Assembly (NCBI RefSeq): GCF_016907845.1
Contig: NZ_JAFBCS010000001.1
Coordinates: 930,001-994,000 of the forward strand
Direction of reading: 5' to 3'
Length of the DNA stretch: 64,000 bases
Origin: Arcanobacterium pluranimalium
GTDB taxonomy: Bacteria; Actinomycetota; Actinomycetes; Actinomycetales; Actinomycetaceae
The notes under the pieces are model-generated. The model ran no database searches. It saw nothing but the letters and a program-made list of their open reading frames with translations, and was not told the DNA's origin. The translations under genes and the position numbers were made by a program. Below, piece after piece: positions 25,716 to 35,802 of the stretch; the first letter of the stretch is position 1; each line of letters starts with the position of its first letter.

Positions 25716-26990
25716 GGTGGTGTCAAGTGGTGAGTGTAATGTTGAGGGCTTCTGCTGGTGTGTACCAGTTCAGGGTTTGTCGTGGTCTGATATTGAGTAG
25801 GTGTTGCATGTGTGCGATGTCTTCGTCGGAGATGGTACGGAAGTCTGTTTCTTTAGGATAGAAATCGCGTATCAGACCGTTGGTGTTCTCGTTACTATCA
25901 CGCTGCCAGGGAGAATGAGGATCACAAAAATATACTTCACACCCACTCGCGAGAGTGAAACGGGCATGTTGAGCCATCTCAGCTCCTTGATCCCAGGTCA
26001 GACTCTTACACAACTGCTCAGGAACAGAACGCATCATATCGATGAGCTGGTCTCAAATCGTTGTCGTGTCATGAAATCCTTTGACTTTCTGCACCATCGT
26101 GAACCGAGTCGTTCGCTCAACAAGCGTGATCAGAGCACTTTTATGATTCTTACCGATCACGAGATCTCCTTCCCAATGACCAGGAACAGCCCGATCACCA
26201 GCCTGGGCAGGACGAGACGAGATATGGTGACCATCAAGACAAGGACGATCCTTACGAGCAGGTAATTTCGAGACCGCTATCCTTTTCGTTCTCCCTGAAC
26301 GTAAAGCTTTATCAACCCTTAACTCCTGACGCAAACTTCCCCGACCTTGAATATAGATAGCCTGATAAATAGTTTCACCACTCACGTGCTTATCTTCATC
26401 TAACGGATAAAGAAACCGCAACCGGTTTTGTATCTGACGTGGGGAGTAACGCATATTCAACATCTACACAACCACAGCACGCAATGGCATACCCGGACCA
26501 AGCTTAGAACGTTTCGGACGCGCTCGACGCTCATGAGTTAAACGCTGGCATAAGCAGGAAAATACCCCGCCTGATCACTATTACGACGTAACTCAGGCGA
26601 GATCGTTAACGGATGAACACCAAGACAAGACGCCATACGAGCCTGAGACCATCCCTGAGCACGTAAAACACTAATCACACGACGATTTCCAAGATCAAGA
26701 CGAGTACCATGACCATGCCTTAACCGGTGAGCACTATCAACATAACCAACAACACGCTTCTTACGAGTGCGGCGATCAACATCAATAACCATGCCAGACA
26801 TTCTCGCCCATACACGAACACTCGAAGCAGCCCTAGCCATCATCCGAGCAGTTCCTTTAACCCCATACCCACGCTCGAGTAACTCCAACGCATACAACCG
26901 CTCACCCACACCCGAATGCGAACGAACCATGAACACAACACCCCTTCTCACCAACAAAGAAACATTGCACTCACCATCTGACACCACCAA
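25716..26990 (-). mobile_element. Degenerate IS30-family insertion sequence
   Basis: Imperfect 28-bp inverted repeats (GGTGGTGTCAAGTGGTGAGT at 25716, its mate ending at 26988) bound a transposase gene broken into three frames. The flanks ...CACATAT and ATATCGAGAT... join to the sequence CACATATATCGAGAT, which exists intact (reverse complement) near 42.54 kb. This implies a 2-bp AT target duplication, as expected for IS30. Confidence 0.85.
25723..26930 (-). pseudogene. IS30 transposase, broken by a frameshift and two stop codons
   Basis: Three segments encode one IS30 transposase. The first (26538-26930) holds the helix-turn-helix start (MVRSHSGVGERLYALELLERGYG, then RVISVLRAQGWSQARMASCLGVH). 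It ends in TAA, and the remaining residues (SHERRARPKRSKLGPGMPLR) continue in another frame. A TAG (26464-26466) precedes MLNMRYSPRQIQNRL. The middle segment has GHWEGDLVIG. A TGA (26053-26055) then cuts before the last segment, which holds TWDQGAEMA and SPWQRDSNENTNGLIRDFYPKE. The DDE residues survive in pieces, so the decay is fairly recent. It cannot make a full protein without recoding. Confidence 0.88.
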
Positions 26991-27327
26991 ATATCGAGAT
27001 GTTCACAAAAACACACCAAAAACGTTGGGGTCGGCCGGATCCCACAGGTTTTGCCGAATATGTGTGTACGTTATATGTAAAACGTCGGGTTTTGCTGGGG
27101 TGGTTCGTGCTCATGCCCAGGTGTGCTGTGTTTAAAACGTTGAGGTTGTCAGGGGCCCACGGGTTTTCCGGATCGCCACTCCCTTGCGCCATGCCGGATC
27201 ACCATATGCGCGCCGTTGGGCTGGCCTTATGTGCAATATGAGGTGATTCCACCTACAAAGGGCAACGAATAATTGCTGAACAGGTAGAATCTTCGTAGAT
27301 AAAGAACCGCACAACGATCGGAGAACT
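26991..27327. other. Non-coding DNA right of the IS30 element, with internal repeats
   Basis: The first 38 bp are the other half of the dispersed repeat. Two diverged copies of a 45-bp block (AAAACGTTGGGGTCGG at about 27017; AAAACGTTGAGGTTGT at about 27135) and a partial third (AAAACGTCGGG at 27079) follow. A ribosome-binding site GGAGAA precedes ldh. I see no gene. Confidence 0.55.
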
Positions 27328-28350
27328 GTGGCTACGAAGAAAACCAAAACTGCGCATATCACTACCAAGCACTCGAAGATCATCCTCATCGGCGATGGGG
27401 CAGTGGGCTCAAGCTATGCATATGCGCTGACTTTGCTAGGAGTCGGACGTGAACTCGGCATCATCGACATGAATGTTGAGAAAGCAAAGGGCGACGCAAT
27501 GGATCTGGCCGACGCTCTTTCATTCACCTCTCCAAAGAAGATTTACGCAGCTACCTACGAGGACTGTGCTGATGCTGGTCTAGTTGTGATTGCGGCAGGG
27601 GCAGCCCAGAAGCCTGGCGAAACCCGCCTCGACCTTGTTGATAAGAACCTGCGCATCTTCCACGACATGATCTCCCAGGTGATGGCATCGGGCTTTGACG
27701 GCATTTTCCTTGTAGCAACCAATCCAGTCGATGTGCTAACTTACGCAACCTGGCGTTTCTCGGGACTTCCCTCGAGCCGAGTGCTCGGCTCGGGCACTGC
27801 CCTGGATTCAGCTCGTCTGCGCCAAGAGCTGGCAGAGCTGCTTGATGTGGACGCTCGTAACGTTCACGCCTACATTATGGGTGAGCATGGCGATTCAGAG
27901 TTCCCTGTGTGGTCACACGCTAATGTGGGTGGCATGGCGCTGAGCGAATGGATTATGCGTAATCCAGAGACGTCTTCGGCTGCGCTCAAAGAAGCTTTCG
28001 AGAACGTGCAGCAAGCCGCTTACCGTATTATTGAGGCAAAAGGCGCAACCTATTACGGCATTGGCGCTGCGTTGGCGCGAATTACGCGAGCTATCCTATC
28101 GGATGAGAACTCGATTCTCGCCGTCTCCGGTTATATGAATGGCGAATATGGATTTGACGATCTTTATATCGGAACTCCTGCCATTGTGGGAGCTGACGGC
28201 ATTAAGCAGGTTGTTGGTATTCCATTGGAGATGACGGAACACGAAGCGATGAGAGCCTCAGCTAAACTATTGAAAGATACAATTGAAAAGTCTTTCGCTA
28301 AATTGGAAGAGGACCTGGGCGTGAAGATTCCAGAAGGAAAAGTTGAATAG
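27328..28350 (+). CDS. ldh: L-lactate dehydrogenase
   Basis: Reduces pyruvate to L-lactate with NADH. The NAD-binding start is [17 protein letters not shown]. The substrate-binding region holds [19 protein letters not shown] and the catalytic His motif [17 protein letters not shown]. 340 residues includes a short unconserved N-terminus from GTG 27328. The gene appears monocistronic. It fits a fermentative lifestyle. Confidence 0.94.
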   Translation: MATKKTKTAHITTKHSKIILIGDGAVGSSYAYALTLLGVGRELGIIDMNVEKAKGDAMDLADALSFTSPKKIYAATYEDCADAGLVVIAAGAAQKPGETRLDLVDKNLRIFHDMISQVMASGFDGIFLVATNPVDVLTYATWRFSGLPSSRVLGSGTALDSARLRQELAELLDVDARNVHAYIMGEHGDSEFPVWSHANVGGMALSEWIMRNPETSSAALKEAFENVQQAAYRIIEAKGATYYGIGAALARITRAILSDENSILAVSGYMNGEYGFDDLYIGTPAIVGADGIKQVVGIPLEMTEHEAMRASAKLLKDTIEKSFAKLEEDLGVKIPEGKVE

Positions 28351-28357
28351 CTCGCTC

Positions 28358-28460
28358 GAAGCAATACAGCAATAACTGTAATGCAGCAATACTGCAATCG
28401 AGCGATACAGCAACATAGCAGCACAGCAACAAACCAACGAAGCAAATCAGCAGCACACTA
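28358..28460 (+). repeat. Degenerate CAGCAATA-type repeats after ldh
   Basis: The gap is a run of 8-9 bp units such as AGCAATACAGCAATA, GCAGCAATACTGCAATC, ACAGCAACATAGCAGC and ACAGCAACAAACC. It begins within ten bases of the ldh stop and leaves little other sequence before glmM. Confidence 0.7.
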
Positions 28461-28505
28461 ACTAAGCTGACGATAGATACCCAACGAATACTGCTAAGGA
28501 ATGAG

Positions 28506-29840
28506 ATGTCACGACTATTTGGCACCGACGGCGTGCGTGGGCTTGCGAACAAAGAGATCACGGCCGACTTTGCCCTTCAACTAGGCGAAGCAGCCGCGCG
28601 CGTGCTCGTTAACAAAAAAGGACTCAAGCATCGCCCGCGCGCAATCATCGGGCGTGATACTCGCCAGTCGTCGGGTATGCTTTCACACGCGTTAGCAGCA
28701 GGTTTGGCTAGTGCTGGTGTGGATGTCGAGCATGTGCGAGAGATCCCGACGCCGGGCGTCGCCTACCTGACCGCGGAAGAGGACTACGACCTCGGCGTCA
28801 TGATTTCTGCTTCGCACAACCCGATGCAAGATAACGGCATCAAATTCATCAACTCCAATGGCTTCAAGCTTGACGACGCCATCGAGGACGAGATCGAGGC
28901 AGTGCTCGGCCAAGATTGGGATCGCCCTATTGCAGCAGCTGTTGGTGCTATTAGCGAGAGTGCAGAGGTTTCGGATCGGTTCTACATGGATCACCTGATC
29001 AAAATCGGCGGGGATCTACACGGACTTCGCATCGCTTTGGACTGCGCAAATGGTGCCGCTTCCGACGTCGCCCCGCGCGTTTTCCAGAAGCTGGGCGCGG
29101 ACGTCGTCGTTATTAACGCTGCTCCGGACGGTAAAAACATCAACGACAACTGCGGCTCTACCCATCCGGAACAGCTGCAGGCGCTCACTGTTGCGACGAA
29201 AGCCGATTTTGGTTTCGCATTTGATGGCGACGCCGATCGCTGCCTTGCCGTCAATCACAAGGGCGAACTGGTGGACGGCGATCAGATTATGGGCATGCTA
29301 GCTGTGGCGATGAAAGAACAAGGGCGCTTGAAGCGCAACACTTTGGTGCTCACTGTGATGTCCAATTTGGGCCTGCATCTGGCCATGAAAGAAAAGGGTG
29401 TCAAGACGATTTCCACCAAGGTCGGCGATCGTTACGTGCTCGAAGAAATGCTCGCGAAAGATTATAACTTGGGTGGCGAACAGTCTGGCCACATCATCAA
29501 CCTTGACAACGCCACTACCGGCGATGGCACCTTAACTGCTGTGCTGGTAGCTACCGAGATTGCTAAGAGTGGAAAGACGCTCGAGGAGATGGTCTCGTTT
29601 ATCAAGCGCTTACCACAGACTCTCATCAATGTGCCGAATGTGGACAAAAACGGCGTGGACGCAGTGGCTGCAGAAGTAGCGAAAGTGGAAGCTGAGCTTG
29701 GAGAAACGGGACGCGTACTCTTGCGTGCGTCTGGCACCGAGCCGCTCATTCGCGTGATGGTGGAAGCGGCTACCCAAGAGGAAGCCGATCAAGCTGCACA
29801 GTACCTCGCTGACGTGGTGAAAGATAAGCTGAGCCTCTAG
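28506..29840 (+). CDS. glmM: Phosphoglucosamine mutase
   Basis: Converts glucosamine-6-P to glucosamine-1-P for UDP-GlcNAc and peptidoglycan. It shows MSRLFGTDGVRGLANKEIT, the catalytic serine loop MISASHNPMQDNGIKF, the metal-binding DGDADRC and the GEQSGHII sugar loop, with RASGTEPLIRVMVE at the end. 444 residues is typical. glmS lies 1.1 kb away, so two steps of the pathway are together. It converges with coaA. Confidence 0.96.
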   Translation: MSRLFGTDGVRGLANKEITADFALQLGEAAARVLVNKKGLKHRPRAIIGRDTRQSSGMLSHALAAGLASAGVDVEHVREIPTPGVAYLTAEEDYDLGVMISASHNPMQDNGIKFINSNGFKLDDAIEDEIEAVLGQDWDRPIAAAVGAISESAEVSDRFYMDHLIKIGGDLHGLRIALDCANGAASDVAPRVFQKLGADVVVINAAPDGKNINDNCGSTHPEQLQALTVATKADFGFAFDGDADRCLAVNHKGELVDGDQIMGMLAVAMKEQGRLKRNTLVLTVMSNLGLHLAMKEKGVKTISTKVGDRYVLEEMLAKDYNLGGEQSGHIINLDNATTGDGTLTAVLVATEIAKSGKTLEEMVSFIKRLPQTLINVPNVDKNGVDAVAAEVAKVEAELGETGRVLLRASGTEPLIRVMVEAATQEEADQAAQYLADVVKDKLSL

Positions 29841-29865
29841 TTCGCGTGCCAGATACACAGCGTAA

Positions 29866-30831
29866 TTAGAGCTTGCGCAGGTGTATCTGATCAATCACGT
29901 GGTCTTCATTCTTGTGGAGGACGACGGTGGCACGGGTACGAGTGGGAGCAATATTCTCGCGCAGATTGGGAAGATTGATGCTCATCCACACGTCTCGTGC
30001 CAATTGATCAGTTTCTTGATCCGACAGGTGCATGTAGTTTTTGAAAAATGAGCGCTCATCGGTAAATGCCGTGGTCCGAAGCTTGTGAAAACGATCGATG
30101 TACCATTTTTCGAGACTGTCTTCGCTCGCATCGAGATAGATCGAAAAATCGAAGTAGTCGGATACAGCGTGGAACTCGCCGTCGGTGGTCGAGAGCCGTG
30201 GCGGTTGGAGCACGTTGAGACCTTCGACGATGAGGATGTCAGGTTGGTCAATGGTGAGGTATTCACCTGGCACAATATCGTAAGTGACGTGGTCGTAAAT
30301 GGGCACGCGCAGGTTCCGCTCACCGGCTTTGAGCGCGGAGAGCAGATCGATGAGTCCGTGCCGGTCGTATGACTCAGGGAAGCCCTTGCGGTGCATAATT
30401 CCGAGCTGTTCGAGCTGCTCGTTTGGTAGCAAGAAGCCATCGGTGGTGATCAAATCGACGTTCGGTGTTTCTGGCCATCTCTTCATGAGTTCTTGCAGCA
30501 GGCGGGCGGCGGTGGATTTCCCGACGGCCACGGAGCCAGCAATTCCGATGATCCACGGCGTTTTTGTATCCTTGCGATTCAAAAACACGTTTTCATCTCC
30601 GAGCAACTGCCACGTGTGTCGCGCGTACATCTGTATCAGCGCAGATAGCGGGCGATAAATTGCGTCAACTTCGGCCAGGTCAACTGGATCGCCCAAACTG
30701 GCCAGATTGCGAATATCTCGATTGCTCAGTGGAAGCTCGGTAGTGTCTGCGAGTTTGCGCCATTCTTCGCTGGGGATTGAGACATAGGGTGAAGGTGCCG
30801 GAATAGTACTCGACGTGGAAAAAGAATTCAT
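29866..30831 (-). CDS. coaA: Pantothenate kinase type I
   Basis: Phosphorylates pantothenate, the first step of CoA synthesis. The P-loop is GIAGSVAVGKSTAARLLQ; other family blocks are TTDGFLLPNEQLEQ, KGFPESYDRHGL, YDIVPGEYLTIDQPDILIVEGLNVLQ (seen in parts) and the YMHLSDQE region. ATG 30831 is preferred (MNSFSTSST, GGAAAAC upstream) over a TTG 12 codons earlier. 321 residues is normal. Confidence 0.94.
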   Translation of the reverse strand: MNSFSTSSTIPAPSPYVSIPSEEWRKLADTTELPLSNRDIRNLASLGDPVDLAEVDAIYRPLSALIQMYARHTWQLLGDENVFLNRKDTKTPWIIGIAGSVAVGKSTAARLLQELMKRWPETPNVDLITTDGFLLPNEQLEQLGIMHRKGFPESYDRHGLIDLLSALKAGERNLRVPIYDHVTYDIVPGEYLTIDQPDILIVEGLNVLQPPRLSTTDGEFHAVSDYFDFSIYLDASEDSLEKWYIDRFHKLRTTAFTDERSFFKNYMHLSDQETDQLARDVWMSINLPNLRENIAPTRTRATVVLHKNEDHVIDQIHLRKL

Positions 30832-30979
30832 GTCCACTAGTTTTCCAGTATTTTGCTCGGCAACCAAGTTTTAGCAGCGTCTGGCGACGTCGGTGGGTTA
30901 CGTTAGCTCGAGCAAGTTTCGTTTCGCTCAGTGTGAGTCCTGCTTTTGAGCTTATGCGCAATGCGTTAGTCTTGAAGCT

Positions 30980-32839
30980 ATGTGTGGAATTGTTGGATAT
31001 ATAGGTTCGCCAAGCGCATCATCAAAAGCGCTAGATGTAGTTATTGAAGGTCTTACCCGTTTAGAGTATCGAGGTTATGATTCTGCTGGTATTGCAGTTG
31101 CCACCGATACGGGAATCGTAGTGCGGAAAAAGGCAGGACGTGTTGAAAACCTCAACGAGCTGCTCGAACAATCTGCACCTCCGGCAGCGCACAGCGCAAT
31201 TGGACATACCCGATGGGCGACTCACGGCTCGCCGAGCGACGTCAATGCTCATCCGCACTGTTCGCCAGATGGCGAGGTAGCAATCGTTCACAATGGAATC
31301 GTAGAAAACCATCAAGAGCTGCGTGAACAGTTACTCGCACAGGGCGCAACGTTCGTATCCGAAACCGATTCGGAAATCGTTGCCCACCTGCTCGGTCAGG
31401 CTTTTGACCAGCATAAAGACCTAGAAATCGCTATGCGCCAGGTGGTAAATCTCCTTGAGGGCTCCTTCGCATTAGTGGCAATAGCGCGCCAAGAACCAGG
31501 GAAAATACTGGCAGCCCGCCGCAACTCTCCGCTCGTCGTCGGAATAGGTGAGGGCGAGAACTTCCTCGGATCGGACGTGGCTGCATTCGTCGGCTACACG
31601 CGTCAAGCTATGGCCATCGATCAAGATCAGCTGGTGGTGCTCACCGCCGATTCAGTAACGGTCACAGATTTTGCTGGTAATCCGGTCGAAGCGAGCACTT
31701 ATGAGGTCGATTGGGACGTAGAAGCTGCGATGACGGACGGTTTCGATACCTATATGGAGAAAGAAATCCACGAGCAGCCGCGTGCAGTGGCAGAAACCTT
31801 GCTAGGGCGCCGCACCAAAACTGGGGAACTGCACTTAGACGAGCTACGAATGGACGAAGCGGACTTGCGTGCAATCGATAAAATCATTGTGATCGCCTGC
31901 GGTTCGGCTGCTTATGCTGGTCATGTGGCTCGATACGCGATTGAGCATTGGTGCCGTATCCCAGTAGAGGTAGAGCTTGCACACGAATTCCGCTACCGCG
32001 ATCCTGTGGTCAATTCTCGCACTCTCGTGGTTGCTATTTCGCAGTCTGGCGAGACGATGGACACGCTTATGGCGGTGCGTCATGCTCGTGAGCAGGGAGC
32101 GCGTGTGCTGGCGATCGTCAATGTGTTTGGCTCCACGATTGCGCGCGAAGCAGACGCAGTGCTTTATACGCATGCTGGTCCAGAAGTCGCGGTGGCCTCA
32201 ACGAAGGCTTTCTCGGCTCAGATCGCTGCTGCGTATCTGCTCGGTCTGTACCTCGCTCAGCTGCGCGGAAACAAGTATTCTGACGAAGTCGCCACGTATC
32301 TCAATGAACTCGCGATGATGCCCAGCCGAATGGAGTCGGTATTAGCGCAGGAAGAGGCAGTAAAAGAGCTTGCTCGCAAGATGAGCGACGTCGAATCGGT
32401 GCTTTTCTTAGGACGCCACGTTGGATTCCCGATCGCTTTGGAGGGCGCGCTCAAGCTCAAGGAGCTGGCCTATATTCATGCTGAGGGTTTTGCCGCTGGC
32501 GAGCTCAAACACGGGCCGATTGCGCTGGTAGAGGAGGGGTTGCCGATCTTCGTGATCGTTCCGACTCCACGCCGGCCTTTGCTCCATGCCAAGGTGATTT
32601 CGAATCTGGAAGAAGTCAAGACGCGCGGTGCTCGCGTGGTGGTGGTAGCTGAGGAAGGCGATAGCGCAGTTGACGACCTTGCGGAGTTGATTATTCGCGT
32701 TCCGCATGCCACTCCAACGCTGATGATGCCGCTGGTGACCATCATTCCGCTTCAGATTTTTGCGTGCGAATTGGCACGTCAAAAGGGGTACGACGTCGAT
32801 AAGCCGCGCAACCTGGCAAAGGCGGTGACGGTCGAGTAA
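30980..32839 (+). CDS. glmS: Glutamine-fructose-6-phosphate aminotransferase
   Basis: Makes glucosamine-6-P from fructose-6-P and glutamine, the entry to amino-sugar synthesis. The catalytic Cys2 follows the initiator Met (MCGIVGYIGSPSASS). The glutaminase loop GHTRWATHGSPSDVNAHPH and two SIS sugar-isomerase domains (ACGSAAYAGHVARY, SQSGETMDTLMA, GRHVGFPIALEGALKLKEL) follow, and it ends AKAVTVE. 619 residues is normal. The 5' leader is too short for a glmS ribozyme. Confidence 0.96.
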   Translation: MCGIVGYIGSPSASSKALDVVIEGLTRLEYRGYDSAGIAVATDTGIVVRKKAGRVENLNELLEQSAPPAAHSAIGHTRWATHGSPSDVNAHPHCSPDGEVAIVHNGIVENHQELREQLLAQGATFVSETDSEIVAHLLGQAFDQHKDLEIAMRQVVNLLEGSFALVAIARQEPGKILAARRNSPLVVGIGEGENFLGSDVAAFVGYTRQAMAIDQDQLVVLTADSVTVTDFAGNPVEASTYEVDWDVEAAMTDGFDTYMEKEIHEQPRAVAETLLGRRTKTGELHLDELRMDEADLRAIDKIIVIACGSAAYAGHVARYAIEHWCRIPVEVELAHEFRYRDPVVNSRTLVVAISQSGETMDTLMAVRHAREQGARVLAIVNVFGSTIAREADAVLYTHAGPEVAVASTKAFSAQIAAAYLLGLYLAQLRGNKYSDEVATYLNELAMMPSRMESVLAQEEAVKELARKMSDVESVLFLGRHVGFPIALEGALKLKELAYIHAEGFAAGELKHGPIALVEEGLPIFVIVPTPRRPLLHAKVISNLEEVKTRGARVVVVAEEGDSAVDDLAELIIRVPHATPTLMMPLVTIIPLQIFACELARQKGYDVDKPRNLAKAVTVE

Positions 32840-32890
32840 CCCTTGCTGCACCAGCACGAGCCCCATCGAAGAATCGGAGACTGAGACTAC

Positions 32891-34627
32891 ATGGAATACG
32901 CATTTGGTGTTCAAGCTGTGCGGATGGCAGAGCAAAGGCTTCTCGATCAGGGAGTGCCTTTGATGGAACAGGCATCTTTTGCGCTGGCCACAAGCACAAT
33001 TCGTGCTCTCAAAAAGCGTGGTTTCCGACTTCCGGGCTCAACTGTTTTGTTGTTGGTTGGCAGCGGCAATAACGGCGCAGATGCGCTGTTCGCAGGAGTG
33101 ACGCTGGCGCGGCGTGGACTCCAGGTTGCGGCCGTCGTCGGTGATCGTGTTCATGACGACGCCGTTGCGGCAGCTCATCGCGCCGGGTTGCGTATCGTTC
33201 AGAATCCCGACGACACCACCTTGCGTCAGCTTGCCCGCGCGTGTGGCACGTGGATCGACGGCATACTTGGAATCGGTGCGGTCGGGCAGGTGCGTGATCC
33301 TTATGCGGCGTGGATACGTGTGCTTTGCGAAGAATTAACGACTTCGCCAGCAAAACCACTGGTTGTGGCAGTAGATGTGCCCTCAGGATTGAACGCTGAT
33401 TCAGGGGAGAGTCCGCAGTGCGTAGTCCCTGCGGATATGACCGTGACGATGGGGTGCCTGAAACCTGCCTTGCTTGAGCCACCAGCTGCGTTTTTGGCAG
33501 GTAGCGTCGAGGTGGTGCCACTCGGTTTTGAGCAGGTCTTATTCGCCAATAGGGATTTTACCAATGACGATGTGCCGGCAGGCGTGCGGGTAGTAGACGA
33601 CGTTGACGTACGCGATCATTGGTTCGTGCCAGGTTTTTCGGATCACAAATACACGCGTGGAGTGCTCGGCGTTTTGACGGGTTCGGCGCAGTATCCGGGT
33701 GCAGCGAATTTGAGCGTCGGGGGAGCACACAAGCTCGGTTTAGGAATGATCCGCTATTTGGGTGAGAATCGGGCTGTGGTGAAGAGTTTTCCTGAGGTAG
33801 TAAACGTGCCTGGCCGCGTACAAGCTCTGCTTGTGGGCTCGGGAGTGACCGAACTGGGCGATGCTCGCACAGTTATCACGCAAACTCCTACCCAGCTTCC
33901 TTTGATTCTAGACGCCGGTGGCATCGATTTAGTACCGGAAATTTCGAAGTCTTTGGCACCTGCTGCGCCAGGAACACAAACAGCAGCGACACCCGGAGAT
34001 ACAACGCAAGCAGTAGCAACACTGGCACCTGCAACACCAGCACCAGCAACGCTGGCGCCTACCAGCCGGCCGATCGTCATCACGCCGCACGCCGGCGAAC
34101 TTGCGCGACTGCTAACGCAGTCGGGCAGGAAGGTCACCCGCAGTGAGGTAGAGAGAAAACCGCGCTATTTTGCCCAACAAGCTGCTGAGACTTTCGGCGT
34201 CTGCGTTGTGCTCAAAGGATCCATCACGCTGATCGCAGACCCAGTGGGTGGAATCTTTGCCCAAAGTGGTGCACCTGCTTGGACGGGAACTGCAGGAGCA
34301 GGTGACGTACTTGCGGGAGTAATTGCCGGCGTCGTCACCATGTTCCAGGCACAACGAGAACTGGACCTCCACGACGCAAGCGAGACCAACTCGCAACCAG
34401 AGCTGACTCATTCTGATCTTTCCTTAGCTGCGGCGATAGGAGTTCATCTCCACTCTCGCGCCGCCGCAACTACTGCCCGATGCTCGAAAACACCCGAGCA
34501 GCACACCCAACGGCTAGCGAGACGTGAATTACAAGACAAACGCAGATTGGGCATTCCTATAACTGCAAGCGATATTATCGATTCGTTGTCAGATGTTATC
34601 GATGAAATTCTCAACTACGGGAGATGA
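32891..34627 (+). CDS. nnrD: Bifunctional NAD(P)H-hydrate epimerase/dehydratase
   Basis: Repairs hydrated NAD(P)H. The N-terminal epimerase half has VGSGNNGADALFAGVTLARRG and AVDVPSGLNADSG. The C-terminal ATP/ADP-dependent dehydratase half has DHKYTRGVLGVLTGS, ITPHAGELARLL and WTGTAGAGDVLAGVIAG. An Ala/Pro/Thr-rich low-complexity stretch of about 35 residues (near 33955-34060) interrupts the second half before ITPHAGE, and another non-conserved stretch follows GVVTMF. alr starts two bases after the stop region, so the genes are probably co-translated. Confidence 0.9.
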   Translation: MEYAFGVQAVRMAEQRLLDQGVPLMEQASFALATSTIRALKKRGFRLPGSTVLLLVGSGNNGADALFAGVTLARRGLQVAAVVGDRVHDDAVAAAHRAGLRIVQNPDDTTLRQLARACGTWIDGILGIGAVGQVRDPYAAWIRVLCEELTTSPAKPLVVAVDVPSGLNADSGESPQCVVPADMTVTMGCLKPALLEPPAAFLAGSVEVVPLGFEQVLFANRDFTNDDVPAGVRVVDDVDVRDHWFVPGFSDHKYTRGVLGVLTGSAQYPGAANLSVGGAHKLGLGMIRYLGENRAVVKSFPEVVNVPGRVQALLVGSGVTELGDARTVITQTPTQLPLILDAGGIDLVPEISKSLAPAAPGTQTAATPGDTTQAVATLAPATPAPATLAPTSRPIVITPHAGELARLLTQSGRKVTRSEVERKPRYFAQQAAETFGVCVVLKGSITLIADPVGGIFAQSGAPAWTGTAGAGDVLAGVIAGVVTMFQAQRELDLHDASETNSQPELTHSDLSLAAAIGVHLHSRAAATTARCSKTPEQHTQRLARRELQDKRRLGIPITASDIIDSLSDVIDEILNYGR

Positions 34628-34628
34628 T

Positions 34629-35780
34629 ATGAGCTTGAAAGACGCGTACAACGGAGAACCACATTTTCCATCGCGTGCGCTTATCTCGCGTAGTGCTTTT
34701 GAGCATAACCTTGGCAAAGCGCGAGAATTAGCTGGCGAAGCTCAGATCATGGCGGTGATCAAAGCCGATGCGTATGGTCATGGAGCTGAAAAAATTGGTG
34801 AATGGGCGCTCGACGCTGGCGTGGAATGGCTTGCTGTTGCTCAGCTTGGAGAGGCGATTGCGCTGCGTAAAACCCTGCACGAGCGCGGGCGAATGCTCGC
34901 GTTGATTGCTGAACCGGGGGCGCCGTTTTGGGAAGCGCTTGAGCTGGGGATTGATCTTTCGGTTGGGGCGAGCTGGGCTCTCGATGAGATTGCGCTCGCG
35001 GCTAATGAATCAAAGACTCGCGCCCGCGTGCATATCGAAGTGGATACTGGCATGGCGCGAGGTGGATTTTCGCTTGCCGAATTGCCGTCGATTATTCCGA
35101 TGATTGCAGCTTATGCGGAAAGTGGTTTGATCGAGACGGTGGGCTTGTGGTCGCATCTGGCGCTCGCTGATGATCTTGAATCGACGCAGACACAACGCCA
35201 GACGGAAGATTTCGAACGCGCAGCTCAGCTTTTTGCCGACGCCGGAATAGAAATTGAGTTTCACCATCTGGCCGCTTCGGCAGGCTTACTCTGGCATCCG
35301 GAGACCCGATTTTCAATGGTGCGGCCTGGCATTATGCTCTACGGACTGAGCCCGGCGCCGGAGGTAGCGACGGCCGAAGAGATGGGCTTGGAGCCGGTGA
35401 TGAGGTTAGAAGCTGATCTTGTGTCGGTGCGCGATGTGCCAGCAGGTACGGGCGTGAGTTATGGGCACACAGCCACTACTCAAGAGCCGATGCGCTTAGG
35501 TACGGTTCCGCTCGGTTACGCAGATGGCATTCCGCGTCATGCCTCAAATAGTGTGGAAGTTGTGATTGGTGGGCAGCGTCATAAGCTGATTGGTCGAGTG
35601 TGCATGGATCAGTTTGTGGTGGCAGCGCCAGATGCGGTTGCCGGAGACACTGTGACTCTTTTTGGCGCGTCTGCGAGCGGTTTCCCGACGGCGGACGATT
35701 GGGCGCAGCATTGTGACACAATTGGTTATGAAATAGTGTCTCGTTTAGGAACACGAGTTCCGCGGTATTTCGTAGACTAA
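34629..35780 (+). CDS. alr: Alanine racemase
   Basis: Makes D-alanine for peptidoglycan, using PLP. The PLP-lysine motif is AVIKADAYGHGAEKIGE. Other blocks are EVDTGMARGGFSL, SMVRPGIMLYGLSP, the catalytic tyrosine region GVSYGHT, YADGIPRHASN and GRVCMDQFVV. ATG 34629 follows GGGAGATG; the frame is open a little further upstream. It begins 2 bp after nnrD and is followed by tsaE. Confidence 0.95.
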   Translation: MSLKDAYNGEPHFPSRALISRSAFEHNLGKARELAGEAQIMAVIKADAYGHGAEKIGEWALDAGVEWLAVAQLGEAIALRKTLHERGRMLALIAEPGAPFWEALELGIDLSVGASWALDEIALAANESKTRARVHIEVDTGMARGGFSLAELPSIIPMIAAYAESGLIETVGLWSHLALADDLESTQTQRQTEDFERAAQLFADAGIEIEFHHLAASAGLLWHPETRFSMVRPGIMLYGLSPAPEVATAEEMGLEPVMRLEADLVSVRDVPAGTGVSYGHTATTQEPMRLGTVPLGYADGIPRHASNSVEVVIGGQRHKLIGRVCMDQFVVAAPDAVAGDTVTLFGASASGFPTADDWAQHCDTIGYEIVSRLGTRVPRYFVD

Positions 35781-35802
35781 GAGGGTTCCGCAAAGGAGAA
35801 GA

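Noticed and set aside
25316-25861. Several overlapping frames left of the IS30 element
   Set aside because: They run through degenerate repeats, a terminator and the IS end; no ribosome-binding sites or family matches.
30832-30979. glmS ribozyme upstream of glmS
   Set aside because: The region is short, has no ribozyme-like core I can see and contains the coaA start; this class is not expected in actinobacteria.
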